DNA of 64,000 nucleotides, taken from the NCBI GenBank assembly GCA_964613215.1, contig CAZTHK010000018.1, positions 4,451 to 68,450 of the forward strand. The letters are read 5' to 3'. Source of the DNA: CAZTHK01 sp964613215 (GTDB lineage Bacteria > Krumholzibacteriota > Krumholzibacteriia > Krumholzibacteriales > CAZTHK01). Position numbers and translations under genes: made by a program. Shown piece by piece: positions 41,069-51,256 of this stretch. A model generated the notes under the pieces. That model saw nothing but the letters and a program-made list of their open reading frames with translations. It had not been told where the DNA came from and did not search any database. How positions within the stretch are numbered: position 1 is the first letter of the stretch; every line of letters begins with the position of its first letter.

Positions 41069-44032
41069 ATGACCGATAAGATAGAATATCTGGTCCCATT
41101 ACTCATCCGGAGGGGTGAATACCGGCAGGAAATTGCCGGGGTTCTGGAAAAGCTCGGTTTCAACGACCCGGAAAAGGCAGCCGGTCTATGGGACCGGCTG
41201 TTTCCGGGAGGAGGTATATACCCCGGATGGGAGAAACGCATCTACACCCTGTGCCGGGAGCTGTCCGGCTGCCCCGACCCTGATATGGCCCTGCTCAATC
41301 TGAGCCATCTGGTGGAGAATTTTTCATCCGCATCTCACTTCTTCAGCTCTCCTTTTCTGGAAACACCGGTGTGCCGGCTGTTGGTCACCATACTTTCCTG
41401 CAGCTACTATCTCTCCGGTATCCTGGCCGGTAACCCGGAATATCTCTCCTGGCTGATGGAAGAGGAAACCCTGGCTTCGCCCAAATCCTTCAGCACCTAC
41501 CGGAGGGAGCTGGAAGAAAAGACCGCTCTGTTTACAGACCCTCACCGGGCCCTCAACAGCATCAAGAGGTACAGGAGGCGGGAAATACTGAGAATCGGCG
41601 TCCGGGACCTTATGGGGATAGCAGGGGTGGAGGATATCACCGCCGGGATTTCATTCCTGGCCGATGCGGTCATCCATACCGTCTCCGGGATGGCTTTCAC
41701 CGATGAGGCCGGGGAGAGGGGACTGGATATTTCCTCCTGGCAGAGGCAATCATTCTCGCCCTTTCATAATTTTGCGGTTATAGCAATGGGCAAGCTTGGT
41801 GGTTTCGAACTGAACTACTCCTCAGACATCGATCTGATGTACCTCAGCGAACCGGAGGGGGAAAGGGAGGAATCCATATTCTATACTGGTCTGGCCCGGA
41901 GGATTACCAACTATCTCTCCAATCCCACCGAAGAGGGCAAACTATACCGGGTGGATCTACGCCTCCGTCCGGACGGGGAGAGCGGCCCCCTGGTAGTCTC
42001 CACTGGTGCGCACCTGGACTACATGAACCTCCGGGGCAGGCCCTGGGAGCTTCAGGCCCTGTTGAAGGCAAGGGCGGTAACCGGAAACCTCCCTGCCGGC
42101 GAATCTTTCCTGAAAAACAGCGAGAAGCTGGTATTCTCCAGAGTGAGCGGGTTCGATCCTCTGGAAGAGATACTTACCATGAGAAGAAGGTCGGTGGCCC
42201 GGCTCCCTCCCCGGGAGAGCGCCGGAAATATAAAACTCATGTGGGGGGGAATTCGGGATATCGAATTCATGGTTCAGGCCTATCAGCTGACTCAGGGCCG
42301 CAAGAACCCCGGGATCAGATCCAGGAACACCCTGGAAAGCCTGGCCCGCCTTCATCACTACGGGATGCTGAGTGACAGGGCATACCACAAGCTCATCCGT
42401 AACTACCGGCTCTTCCGTACCATAGAGCACCGCCTCCAGCTGTTCAGGGATACTCACACCCATACCCTCCCCCCCAGCCGGGAGGAGCTTCGCCGACTGG
42501 GAGACAGAGTATCCAGAAGCGCCCTGGATGAAGTGGACCGGGACAACTTTCAATCTCTCCTAAGCACCGCCATACAGTCCACCCAGAAGATGTTCAACTC
42601 ATCCATACAGGAACGGGATCCCGGTGAAGTACCTCTAATCCTTTACCTCCCCCCCGGAGAGAAATCAGTAGAAAAGCTGTTGAAGAGATTTAATATCTCT
42701 GAGGGTGATCAGATTCACCGTTTCCTCCACTCTCTGGTATACGGGGATTTCCCCCAACTCGAACCACCCGAAACCCTCAAGGCCGCCGAACGCACCCTCC
42801 CCCTGATCATGGAGAGCATCGCAGGCAAACCCGACCCATCACTTTCTCTGAAGAATCTGGTTAAGATTATAAAATCTACCCGGGCGGTCAGATCAACTCT
42901 GGAGCTGGTAGCCTCCCAGGAGGATTTGCTCAGGCTGCTGCTGCACCTCTCAGCACACTCCACCCTCTTCTCAGATACCCTGGCATCCCACCCGGAATTC
43001 CTGGATCCGCTGCTGGAGGGGATACCTCCGGGCGAACCCGATCTATCCTCCGGAACCATGGATATGCGCCTTTCCGCACTCTCCCTGTGGTACCGGGAAT
43101 CCCTGCTGCACATCTTCTGTCAGATCCCGTTCTACCGCCACAGCCCGGATTCCCTGAGCCCGGCTCTGACCGGCATAACCGGCAAGGTCATAGAGAAACT
43201 CTTCCGGCTAAGCGGCTGTGATGAGGAAGGGATAGCTCTGTTTGCACTTGGTTCGCTGGGAAGAGGAAATTTTGGCTTCAGCAGCGACCTTGATCTGGTG
43301 GCGGCAATCCGGGGCAGCCACAGGGATGGCAGAGCAATCAGGAAACTGCAGACACTGATAGAATATGCCGGAAAGGCCGGAACCGGCCCCATGGATATGA
43401 GACTGAGAGGGGAGGGAGAAGGATCCCCCCTGGTATACAATGTGGAATACTACCGGGAGTACTTCAGCCGGAGGGCCGGGCTGTGGGAACTGCTGACCTT
43501 CACCAACTGCCGGTTCATCTGCGGAGATGAAGAAACCGGGCGGAAATTTACAGAGATGCTGACCGGTGCTCTGGAAATCAAACCGGGGGATGAATTCTCT
43601 GCCTCCCTCAGGGAGGAAAGGAGGAAACTGGAATCACTTTCAAAGGGAAAATACGATATAAAACATTCTCCCGGAGGAGATTACGATATTAATTTTATTA
43701 TGTCGGCAGCGGAGCTTATATCCCCCCGGCTCCATCCCCCCGGAAGCAGCACTGAAGAGGTACGCCGCATCCTCCGGAAGGGCCTGCTATCTGACGGTGA
43801 AATCGGGGTCCTGGATGAATCCTCCCGGCTGTTTTACCTGATCAAGAATGCCTTTGCCCTGCACCGTTTGAACTACCCACCCCTTCCCGGCCGGGAGAAT
43901 TATTATGAGAAATACATGTCCCGTCTACTCTCTGAAATAGAGGGGCGGGAGTTATCATTTCATGAAATACTGGACAAAACGAAGAGATCGGTGAGGGAGG
44001 TATTCTCAGCCTTCTCAACCGGACTGGAATGA
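41069..44032 (+). CDS. glnE: Bifunctional glutamine synthetase adenylyltransferase/deadenylase
   Basis: The protein is 987 aa. GlnE attaches or removes AMP on glutamine synthetase under PII control. Two nucleotidyltransferase domains are visible: the N-terminal deadenylase with VIAMGKLGGFELNYSSDIDL (near residue 240) and the C-terminal adenylyltransferase with FALGSLGRGNFGFSSDLDL (near 727). The acidic metal-binding SD-x-DL is present in both. Length and spacing are normal for complete GlnE. The ribosome binding site is weak. Its 3' end overlaps the convergent glnD gene by 18 nt. Its target Tyr is present in the glnA product encoded nearby. Confidence 0.95.
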   Translation: MTDKIEYLVPLLIRRGEYRQEIAGVLEKLGFNDPEKAAGLWDRLFPGGGIYPGWEKRIYTLCRELSGCPDPDMALLNLSHLVENFSSASHFFSSPFLETPVCRLLVTILSCSYYLSGILAGNPEYLSWLMEEETLASPKSFSTYRRELEEKTALFTDPHRALNSIKRYRRREILRIGVRDLMGIAGVEDITAGISFLADAVIHTVSGMAFTDEAGERGLDISSWQRQSFSPFHNFAVIAMGKLGGFELNYSSDIDLMYLSEPEGEREESIFYTGLARRITNYLSNPTEEGKLYRVDLRLRPDGESGPLVVSTGAHLDYMNLRGRPWELQALLKARAVTGNLPAGESFLKNSEKLVFSRVSGFDPLEEILTMRRRSVARLPPRESAGNIKLMWGGIRDIEFMVQAYQLTQGRKNPGIRSRNTLESLARLHHYGMLSDRAYHKLIRNYRLFRTIEHRLQLFRDTHTHTLPPSREELRRLGDRVSRSALDEVDRDNFQSLLSTAIQSTQKMFNSSIQERDPGEVPLILYLPPGEKSVEKLLKRFNISEGDQIHRFLHSLVYGDFPQLEPPETLKAAERTLPLIMESIAGKPDPSLSLKNLVKIIKSTRAVRSTLELVASQEDLLRLLLHLSAHSTLFSDTLASHPEFLDPLLEGIPPGEPDLSSGTMDMRLSALSLWYRESLLHIFCQIPFYRHSPDSLSPALTGITGKVIEKLFRLSGCDEEGIALFALGSLGRGNFGFSSDLDLVAAIRGSHRDGRAIRKLQTLIEYAGKAGTGPMDMRLRGEGEGSPLVYNVEYYREYFSRRAGLWELLTFTNCRFICGDEETGRKFTEMLTGALEIKPGDEFSASLREERRKLESLSKGKYDIKHSPGGDYDINFIMSAAELISPRLHPPGSSTEEVRRILRKGLLSDGEIGVLDESSRLFYLIKNAFALHRLNYPPLPGRENYYEKYMSRLLSEIEGRELSFHEILDKTKRSVREVFSAFSTGLE

Positions 44033-46675
44033 CTGAAGCTTCTCCAGTTCTCCGGACAGGCTCTCTCTGACCTTCTTTATTTTCTCAGGATTGGTGAGTT
44101 TCTCCCCCTCTGCAGTGGTGACATAAAAGGAGTCGGCAATCTTGCGGCCCTGAGTGGTTATCTGGGCACTCTGAATATCCAGCCCCTCTTCGCTCAGCGT
44201 TTTGGTCAACCGGTACAGCAACCCCGGCCTGTCGCTGGCGGTTATATCTATAACTGTGCTCTTACCGGACAGATTATTCTCGAACTCCACCCCGTAGGAA
44301 ACCCTCATCCCCGAATTCACCCGTCTCTTCCACTTTTTGGCGTGGGCCAGATAGGCCTCCTCCAGATCGATCCTGGACTCCATGACCGCCTCCAGGTCCT
44401 GTTTAAGTTTCTCCCACTTGCCTGCCGGGAAGGACAGGTTTCCGTTAACCCCTATCACATTGAAAATATCTATGACCTTCCCGTCCTTCCTGGTAAATGC
44501 ATAGGCCCCCAGTATGTTGAGATCGTTAATAGTTATGGCACCGCACAGCTGGGAGAGCCGGAAGGGGGTATCCCTGGTGCAGATGGTTATCTCGATGGAA
44601 TGCTCCAGCTTCCTTACCTCGGTGACCACGGTGGAATCCTTCAATCTCTCCAGCATCTCCAGGTGGGCCTGTACCTGAGAGGGGGAAACCACCATCTGAT
44701 AACGGGAGGGCAGCCCTTCGAGATGTGCCTCCATTATCTCCCTCCCCTGCCGGTTGGAACAGCTCTCCAACAGTTCGGCCCTTTTATCTTCGAACACCTT
44801 TCCGTATCCGGCCTTGAGCTCGGCCTCCTCTGCCAGCAGCCGGTTGGTCCTGTAGTACAGGTTCTCGAACAGGTTCTCCTTCCAGCTGGTCCACACCCCC
44901 TTGCCGGTGGCTTTGAGATCTGCGTAGGTAAGGAGATACAGAAGCTTCAGATTATGGCTGTTCTTCACCCTCTTTATGAATTGCAGGCAGGTATCCCGAT
45001 CCTCCATATCCCTCCTCTGGGCGAAATGAGAGAGCAGGAGATGATTTCTGATCAGAAAAACCACCCTGGAGCGCCTCCCCGTGGAGACGGGAAATGATTT
45101 CAGAATCTTTGCCGCCATCCTGGCCCCGCCCCTGGCGTGATTGCGGGCACCCACCTTGCCTATATCGTGAAGTATAACCGCCAGTATCAACTCCAGGCTC
45201 TCTCCCACCTCCCGGTACAGATAGTGCAGAAGGCCACCCCTCTCTTCATCCAGACTCTCCAGATGAGCGATGGCCTGAAGACTGTGCTCATCGGCGGTAT
45301 ACTGATGGTACAACCCCTGCTTCTTGAGGCAGGTAAGATCCTTGAACACCGGGAACACCAGCTCCAGCACTCCCAGTTCGTGCATGTTTCTTATTACCGG
45401 CTCCTTATGCCCTTCCATATCCAGCAGCTCTATAAAGGACTCCCTCATCTTCTCCGGATATTCTGTCCCGGAGTACTCCTCCCGGAATGCCTTCCTCACC
45501 CTCCGCTCCATGTGAGGGGAAAAGTGCCTCCCGGTGCGGAGCTGCTCCTTGAACATGAACAGGGGATCCTCCTCCATCTTATCCCCCATCAGCCTGAGGT
45601 TCAGCCTTCCCAGTCCCTTGGTGCCTACCCTCTTGTACAGCGCCCCATCCACCACCCTGAGATTTCCCCTTCCGTGGGTTTCTTCCAGGATTCTTTCTAT
45701 CACCGAATAGACTGAGCGGGTAAAGGAATAATAATCCCTCATGAAATGCTCCACCATCAGAAGGTGATCCTTCTCCCGGTAGCCCAGGCCCTCTGCTATC
45801 TTTTCCTGAGACTCCACGGTAAGGACATTGTTGTCACTGTGCGACTGAAGATGTATTTCGTTTCTGGTCCTGACCAGAAAATCGAAGGCTTCCCTGATAT
45901 CCCTGATCTCCTCTCTGTCTACCAGGGCCAGCCGGTAAAGCCCCTCCAGCTTTCCCTTCCAGGGGAGTACCTCACCCAGCCACCTGATGGTCTGAAAATC
46001 TCTCAGCCCTCCCGGGCTCTCCTTCACATTCGGTTCGATGAGATGATAACTTCCCCCGAACCTTTTCCACCGCTCCCTGGTCTCACTCAACTTGGCTTTT
46101 AGCAGCACCCCCCTCTCCCTGTTCCGGATATTATCCTTTATTCCGGAAAGCTTCTTTCTCAGCTTTTTGTCCCCGCAGATCCATCTTCCATCCAGAAGAG
46201 CGGTCTTGAGATCCGGGTCTGTCCGAAGAGCTTTCTTGAGCTCCATCATTGTCCTGACCGAGTGGCCCAGCTTCAGGCCGGAGTCCCACATCAGCCTGAC
46301 CAGATAACCGGCAAATCCCGGGGTTGAGCGTCCTTCTCCCTTCCCCCACAGAAACATGATATCCACATCGCTCCGGGGAGACAGCTCCCTCCGCCCGAAT
46401 CCTCCCAGGGCAACCAGGGCGGGCATCCTGCCCGCTTCCTTTCCCATATAATTTTTCAGTGAACTGAACAGATGAATTATTATGGTTTCCGCACTATCCG
46501 AGCAATCCCGGGCAATCTCCAGCCCGGATGCTCCCGCCCGGTGCCTCTTCTTGAGATCTTCCAGGCAGGAATTGTAGACCTTCTTTACCTCACCGGCGAA
46601 GAGGGTGACCTGCTCCCTGCCGCCTTCCCGGGGAAAGCCGGGGAGATCCGATCTTTTCAGAGTCTTCGATTTCAT
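44015..46675 (-). CDS. glnD: PII uridylyltransferase/uridylyl-removing enzyme
   Basis: The protein is 886 aa. It senses glutamine and uridylylates or deuridylylates GlnB. The nucleotidyltransferase motif GGFGRRELSPRSDVDIMF lies near residue 90, the HD hydrolase domain near 500 (LAVILHDIGKVGARNHARGG), and two ACT domains at about 700-780 and 805-880 (TARDTPFRL-like and TASDRPGLLYRLTKTL). Domain order and length are complete. AGGAAGGTG precedes the ATG. It lies 50 nt downstream of glnA in the same direction, so the two are probably one transcript. Confidence 0.96.
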   Translation of the reverse strand: MKSKTLKRSDLPGFPREGGREQVTLFAGEVKKVYNSCLEDLKKRHRAGASGLEIARDCSDSAETIIIHLFSSLKNYMGKEAGRMPALVALGGFGRRELSPRSDVDIMFLWGKGEGRSTPGFAGYLVRLMWDSGLKLGHSVRTMMELKKALRTDPDLKTALLDGRWICGDKKLRKKLSGIKDNIRNRERGVLLKAKLSETRERWKRFGGSYHLIEPNVKESPGGLRDFQTIRWLGEVLPWKGKLEGLYRLALVDREEIRDIREAFDFLVRTRNEIHLQSHSDNNVLTVESQEKIAEGLGYREKDHLLMVEHFMRDYYSFTRSVYSVIERILEETHGRGNLRVVDGALYKRVGTKGLGRLNLRLMGDKMEEDPLFMFKEQLRTGRHFSPHMERRVRKAFREEYSGTEYPEKMRESFIELLDMEGHKEPVIRNMHELGVLELVFPVFKDLTCLKKQGLYHQYTADEHSLQAIAHLESLDEERGGLLHYLYREVGESLELILAVILHDIGKVGARNHARGGARMAAKILKSFPVSTGRRSRVVFLIRNHLLLSHFAQRRDMEDRDTCLQFIKRVKNSHNLKLLYLLTYADLKATGKGVWTSWKENLFENLYYRTNRLLAEEAELKAGYGKVFEDKRAELLESCSNRQGREIMEAHLEGLPSRYQMVVSPSQVQAHLEMLERLKDSTVVTEVRKLEHSIEITICTRDTPFRLSQLCGAITINDLNILGAYAFTRKDGKVIDIFNVIGVNGNLSFPAGKWEKLKQDLEAVMESRIDLEEAYLAHAKKWKRRVNSGMRVSYGVEFENNLSGKSTVIDITASDRPGLLYRLTKTLSEEGLDIQSAQITTQGRKIADSFYVTTAEGEKLTNPEKIKKVRESLSGELEKLQSFQSG

Positions 46676-46725
46676 TTCACCTTCCTCGTGACCACCCCAT
46701 CAATGCCCTCACACTTCAATATAAA

Positions 46726-48144
46726 TCATATGTCGTAGTAAAGACAGAACTCATATGGATGAGGCCGAATCCTCACCGGTACTACCTCATTCTCCCTCTT
46801 ATAGTCGATCCACCGCTGAATCACATCGTTGGTGAATACATCGCCCTTCATTAAAAATTCCCGGTCCCTGTCCAGGGAATCAAGCGCTCTTTCCAGATCG
46901 GGTGGTGTTTTCCCCACCTCCGCCAGTTCCTCAGGAGGCATATCGTAAATATTCTTGTCCAGTGGTTCCCCCGGGTGGATCTTATTCTCTATCCCATCCA
47001 GCCCGGCCATCAGAATAGCTGCGAATGCCAGATAGGGGTTGCAGGCGGGATCGGGGCATCTGAACTCTATCCTCTTCGATTCGGGGGTTTCCGAATACAT
47101 CGGAATCCTCACCGCCGCGCTCCGGTTCCGCTGCGAATAGGCCAGGTTAACCGGAGCCTCGAATCCGGAAACCAGCCGCTTGTAGGAGTTGGTAATGGCG
47201 TTGGTAAAGGCCAGCACACTGGATGCGTGAGCAAGTATCCCCCCGATGAAATAAAGCCCCGCCTCACTCAGTCCGGCATACTGCTGTCCGAAGAATATAT
47301 TCTTATCATCCTTCCACAGCGAGATGTGTACATGCATTCCTGAGCCGTTATCCCCGAATATGGGTTTGGGCATGAAGGTTGCCGTCTTTCCCGCAGCTAC
47401 GGCGGCATTTTTTACCACGTACTTGAATATGGCCACCTTGTCGGCCATCCTGGTGAGGGTGTCGTACTTCAGATCTATCTCCCCCTGCCCCGCTGTGGCT
47501 ACCTCATGATGCTGAATCTCAGGATCCAGGCCGCAGCCGGTCAGTATCTTCACCATATCGCTTCTCAGGTCCTGGAGGGAATCGGTGGGAGGAACTGGGA
47601 AATATCCCTCCTTGAAACGGGGCTTGTAACCCAGGTTGGGGCTTTCCTCCCTCCCTGTATTCCAGAAACCCTCCCTGGAATCCACCCGGTACATGGCCTC
47701 ATTCTCATTCTGGAAGAACCTGATATCATCCAGGATGAAAAACTCCGCCTCCGGCCCTAAAAATGCCTTATCCGCCACCCCCGCACCAGCCAGCTGTTGT
47801 TCCGCCTTTCTGGCAATGTATCTGGGATCCCTCCCGTAGGGCTCCCTGGTTATGGGATCATGGATGTTACCTATCAGGTTTATGGTGGGATTTTTGGCGA
47901 AGGGATCTATGAATGCGGTGGAGGGGTCGGGGATGACCAGCATGTCGCTTTCGTTGATATTCTTCCAGCCCCTTATGCTGGAGCCGTCGAAGCCCATCCC
48001 GTTCCGGAAGGTCTCTTCGGTGAGACGGGATGCCGGAAAACTGAAATGCTGCCACATTCCGGGAAAATCCATGAACTTTATATCCACAAACTCGATTTTC
48101 TTCGACCTCATAAGCTCCAGAACTTCTTTGGGGGTTAAAGCCAT
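46726..48144 (-). CDS. glnA: Type I glutamine synthetase
   Basis: The protein is 472 aa. It makes glutamine from glutamate and ammonia with ATP. Signature segments are MGFDGSSIRGW near the N-terminus, the ATP-site KPIFGDNGSGMHVH and NRSAAVRIP. The adenylylation tyrosine in KNIYDMPPEE falls at residue 400, matching the Tyr397 region of GSI-beta enzymes, so control by GlnE is expected. It is the first gene of a probable glnA-glnD transcript. The leader region (about 270 nt to the divergent kinase gene) shows no sigma-54 site that I can find. Confidence 0.97.
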   Translation of the reverse strand: MALTPKEVLELMRSKKIEFVDIKFMDFPGMWQHFSFPASRLTEETFRNGMGFDGSSIRGWKNINESDMLVIPDPSTAFIDPFAKNPTINLIGNIHDPITREPYGRDPRYIARKAEQQLAGAGVADKAFLGPEAEFFILDDIRFFQNENEAMYRVDSREGFWNTGREESPNLGYKPRFKEGYFPVPPTDSLQDLRSDMVKILTGCGLDPEIQHHEVATAGQGEIDLKYDTLTRMADKVAIFKYVVKNAAVAAGKTATFMPKPIFGDNGSGMHVHISLWKDDKNIFFGQQYAGLSEAGLYFIGGILAHASSVLAFTNAITNSYKRLVSGFEAPVNLAYSQRNRSAAVRIPMYSETPESKRIEFRCPDPACNPYLAFAAILMAGLDGIENKIHPGEPLDKNIYDMPPEELAEVGKTPPDLERALDSLDRDREFLMKGDVFTNDVIQRWIDYKRENEVVPVRIRPHPYEFCLYYDI

Positions 48145-48426
48145 TTCAACCGCCTTTCCATGCCGGGTTCACGCCCGGGCTGCTATGATTATGAATTCTT
48201 TGCTCTTTCCCGGTATCTCAATACAAACCGGTTACTGTTTTATCAGCCTGCAAGTATCTTAATCCTTAATTATTAATAATTCAATCAGTCAATGAAATTT
48301 CCGAAAAGCTCTCTGAATCCGTTCGGTTGAAAGGCTGAGTCCTGATAAAAGAATTAATGATTCGGCAAAAGCTGGCGATATTAATATTGAACATAATGGC
48401 ACAGATGTATACCCATGGAGAAATAC

Positions 48427-50406
48427 ATGTCACTGGATGACAGCAATAATAAAACGGAATCAGCGGACGGGGATCTCCTTTCCCGGAATTTCATACCCAA
48501 CACCTCCATCCGCAAGGCTCTGGACTGCGTCAGGGAGGGGATCATCATATTCGATCAGGACAGGGTGATCAGATACGTCAACAGTGCAGTCTGCAGCATC
48601 ATAGGAAGTGACAGGGGGGAGATAATCGGCAGAAAAATCACCGGCATCTTCGAAACACGGGAGGGAAAGGAACTGGTCAGGAGGATGTGCCGGGAACATG
48701 TGGAGGGAGAAAACCACCATTACGAACTCAATGTAACCGGCAACGATGCACGCAGAAGAACACTTCTGGGTAGCTGCACCTGCCTGAGGGATGAAGAGGG
48801 GGAATCCATCTCTGGCATTCTGTTGTTTATAGACATCACCGGAAGAAAGAAGTCGGAGGTGGAACTGGAGAAGCTGAAGTCCTTCAATGAAAGGCTGCTT
48901 GAGAACATCCCCTCCGGAATCCTGGCACTGGACAGAAACCTGAACATAGTATTCTCCAACCAGACCTTCTCCCAGTTGATTAACAAACCCAGGGAAGAGA
49001 TTACCGGCAGATATATCTCCAATGTGCTGCCCAGCCAGATGCTGTGCGAGAACAGGCTGATACTGAATATCTTCGACGTTCTGGATAACGGGGGCACCAT
49101 ATCCATAGACCAATTCAGACTTCCCAACCGGGATAATACTGTAGTTAATATCAAGATAAGGGGCATCCAGGAGGAGGAAGAATCCGGAGCCAGCATTCTG
49201 ATAATTATTAATGACCTCACCGCCTTCTACCGGCTTAGTGAACAGCTGGAGAGATCCCGGAGGATGGAATCAATCGGCAGACTGGCCGGAGGGATTGCCC
49301 ACGACTTTAACAATATACTGGGAAGTATCATGGGCTACGCCTCCCTACTGCAGACCTCCGCCGATAAGAATACCGAACTCTACTCATACCTGGATAAGAT
49401 ACTGGAATCTGCCGAGAAGGCGGCAGAACAAACCAATCAGCTCCTGGCCATGGCCATAGACAACCGGGACGCCTCCACCATATTCGATCCCATACAACTG
49501 GTAGAAGAGGTTAAAAGGCTACTCTCCAGGACAATGGACAAGAAGTATGTCATACAGACCCGCATAGATCCTTCTGTCAGTAAAATCAGAGGCAGCGAGA
49601 GTAAGCTTCAGCAGTGCCTTCTGGATATATGTCTTAACTCCCGGGATGCCATGCCGGACGGCGGGATGCTGAAGATCTCCACCGAAAATGTCCACCTGGA
49701 CAGGGAATTCTGCTCATCCAATCCGGAGGCAAGCCCGGGGGAATACGTCCTGATTACCGTATCCGATAATGGTACAGGTATCGATCCGGAGATATTCACC
49801 CGGATCTTCGAACCCTTCTTCACCACCAAGGAGACCGGGAGCGGATCCGGCCTCAGCCTCTCCGCCGCCTATGCCACCGTAAAAAATATGGGTGGATTCA
49901 TCCGGGCGGACAGTGTACCCGGAGAGAGCACTGTCTTCCGTATATATATCCCCGCCATAACCGACCAGGCCGGGAGAGGACATCCCCGCCCGGCCCATCC
50001 GGTAAAGGGTGGCAATGAAGCTATCCTGGTGGTAGAAGACAACCTGGCCATGTCAACCACCATCACCGAAATCCTGCAGTCAGCCGGATACAAAACCAGG
50101 AGTGTGGACAACGGAAGGGAAGCCATTGAAATATACACCGGCCAGAGCGACCGGATCGATCTTATAGTGCTTGATCTGGATATTCCGGATATGGGGGGAT
50201 GGGAGACCTTTGACAGAATCCGCGAGATCAGGGAAAATGTTCCAGTGCTCTTTTCCACCGGCTTCTCCAGGAGATTCATATCCAGCACTATCCTGGAGGG
50301 TGATATTACAGAATACCTTCAGAAACCCTTCCGGATGAGCGACCTGCTGGCGGTGATCAGATTACTGCTGGATAAGGGGAAGTTTCACCGTCTCCGGGGA
50401 GTATAG
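48427..50406 (+). CDS. Hybrid PAS-PAS histidine kinase with C-terminal receiver
   Basis: An ATG at 48415 is possible, but GGAG lies 6 nt before the ATG at 48427, so I use that; the product is 659 aa. Two PAS domains (starting about residues 27 and 155) are followed by an H-box of NtrB type (GRLAGGIAHDFNNILGSIMGY), an HATPase domain (NSRDAMPDGG, DNGTGIDPEIFTRIFEPFFTTK) and a receiver domain from about 535 (AILVVEDNLAMS, Asp in LIVLDLDIPDMGG, KPF). There are no membrane segments, so it senses a cytosolic signal. It is divergent from glnA, which invites the idea of nitrogen control, but no linked regulator with DNA-binding output is in view. Confidence 0.92.
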   Translation: MSLDDSNNKTESADGDLLSRNFIPNTSIRKALDCVREGIIIFDQDRVIRYVNSAVCSIIGSDRGEIIGRKITGIFETREGKELVRRMCREHVEGENHHYELNVTGNDARRRTLLGSCTCLRDEEGESISGILLFIDITGRKKSEVELEKLKSFNERLLENIPSGILALDRNLNIVFSNQTFSQLINKPREEITGRYISNVLPSQMLCENRLILNIFDVLDNGGTISIDQFRLPNRDNTVVNIKIRGIQEEEESGASILIIINDLTAFYRLSEQLERSRRMESIGRLAGGIAHDFNNILGSIMGYASLLQTSADKNTELYSYLDKILESAEKAAEQTNQLLAMAIDNRDASTIFDPIQLVEEVKRLLSRTMDKKYVIQTRIDPSVSKIRGSESKLQQCLLDICLNSRDAMPDGGMLKISTENVHLDREFCSSNPEASPGEYVLITVSDNGTGIDPEIFTRIFEPFFTTKETGSGSGLSLSAAYATVKNMGGFIRADSVPGESTVFRIYIPAITDQAGRGHPRPAHPVKGGNEAILVVEDNLAMSTTITEILQSAGYKTRSVDNGREAIEIYTGQSDRIDLIVLDLDIPDMGGWETFDRIREIRENVPVLFSTGFSRRFISSTILEGDITEYLQKPFRMSDLLAVIRLLLDKGKFHRLRGV

Positions 50407-51056
50407 TTGAGACAGCTGACTCTGTCCCCCAATCTGCCACCCGTTTCCACCAGTGAAACCGATGCGTTGGACACAGATAGCCTGTGCATATCATCCAGAT
50501 CCATTCCCAGGAAATGAACCAGGGCGGGCTTTATGACATCCCGGTGGGAGACCACCGCCGCCCTGTCCGGGAATTGCTGATTCCTGCCGCAGGAAGCAGA
50601 TTTATCACCCTGGCCGGATCCTGTGGCCGCATACAGTTCTGATTTTATCCTCTCCACCGCCGCCAGTATTCTATCCTGAATATCCCTCATTCCCTCATCC
50701 CTGGAAAATTTCGAACGGGTGGGGGCTTCCAGGTACAACTTAAAATCGGGATCGGAGCGAAGGTCATGGTAATTCTTCCCTATCCACTCTTCAAAAGCGG
50801 ATTCATTCAGGCGGGACTCCTCTATCAGCTCAGCTCCCCACTCCTCCGCCAGAATTTCTGCGGTTTCCATGGCTCTTACCACTGTGCTGGTATACACCAG
50901 AGGAATATCATCACCCGCCATCTCCCTGGCCAGTTCTCTCACCATCTCCCTCCCCTCTCCATTCAGGGGAACAGGCCCGGCACCCATAACCCTGTGCTCC
51001 CTGTTCCAGTCGGTGGTACCATGCCTGATGAAATATAATTTCAACTTTCTGCTCAT
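50385..51056 (-). CDS. Histidine phosphatase-family protein
   Basis: The start at 51056 is supported by GAAAGAG just upstream; a longer frame begins at 51083. The product is 223 aa. The N-terminal FIRHGTTDWNREHRVMG carries the phospho-histidine RHG motif, and the second catalytic part includes ETAEILAEEW and AAVVSHRDVIKPALVHFLG. It belongs to the phosphoglycerate mutase-like branch, which includes cobalamin phosphatase (CobC) and broad phosphatases; the substrate is not evident. It overlaps the convergent hybrid kinase gene by 22 nt at the 3' end. A copy of the 117-bp repeat separates it from thiL. Confidence 0.88.
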   Translation of the reverse strand: MSRKLKLYFIRHGTTDWNREHRVMGAGPVPLNGEGREMVRELAREMAGDDIPLVYTSTVVRAMETAEILAEEWGAELIEESRLNESAFEEWIGKNYHDLRSDPDFKLYLEAPTRSKFSRDEGMRDIQDRILAAVERIKSELYAATGSGQGDKSASCGRNQQFPDRAAVVSHRDVIKPALVHFLGMDLDDMHRLSVSNASVSLVETGGRLGDRVSCLNYTPRRR

Positions 51057-51139
51057 CACTCTTTCCCGGTTGTAGTTTTCCACTTATGAATAATAATACA
51101 AAACTTTGAAAACAACAGATAATACGGTTAGTTGGGCAG

Positions 51140-51256
51140 ATAACCATGGGCAAGCCCATGGCGTTTAATCAAACTACCAGCTTCGCCCGTCACCCATCCG
51201 GGCGGAGTTCACATTCACCCACGGACAGGCCCGTGGAACTCTGCCCCGCGGGTTAT
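51140..51256. repeat. 117-bp structured dispersed repeat, copy 2
   Basis: It has the same length, ends (ATAACC/GGTTAT) and central block as copy 1 at 18603-18719. The first hairpin reads CCATGGG-CAAG-CCCATGG here against CCACG...CGTGG in copy 1, a C:G to T:A pair change that keeps pairing. The last base overlaps the stop codon of thiL, so the element abuts the gene's 3' end exactly. Confidence 0.8.
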
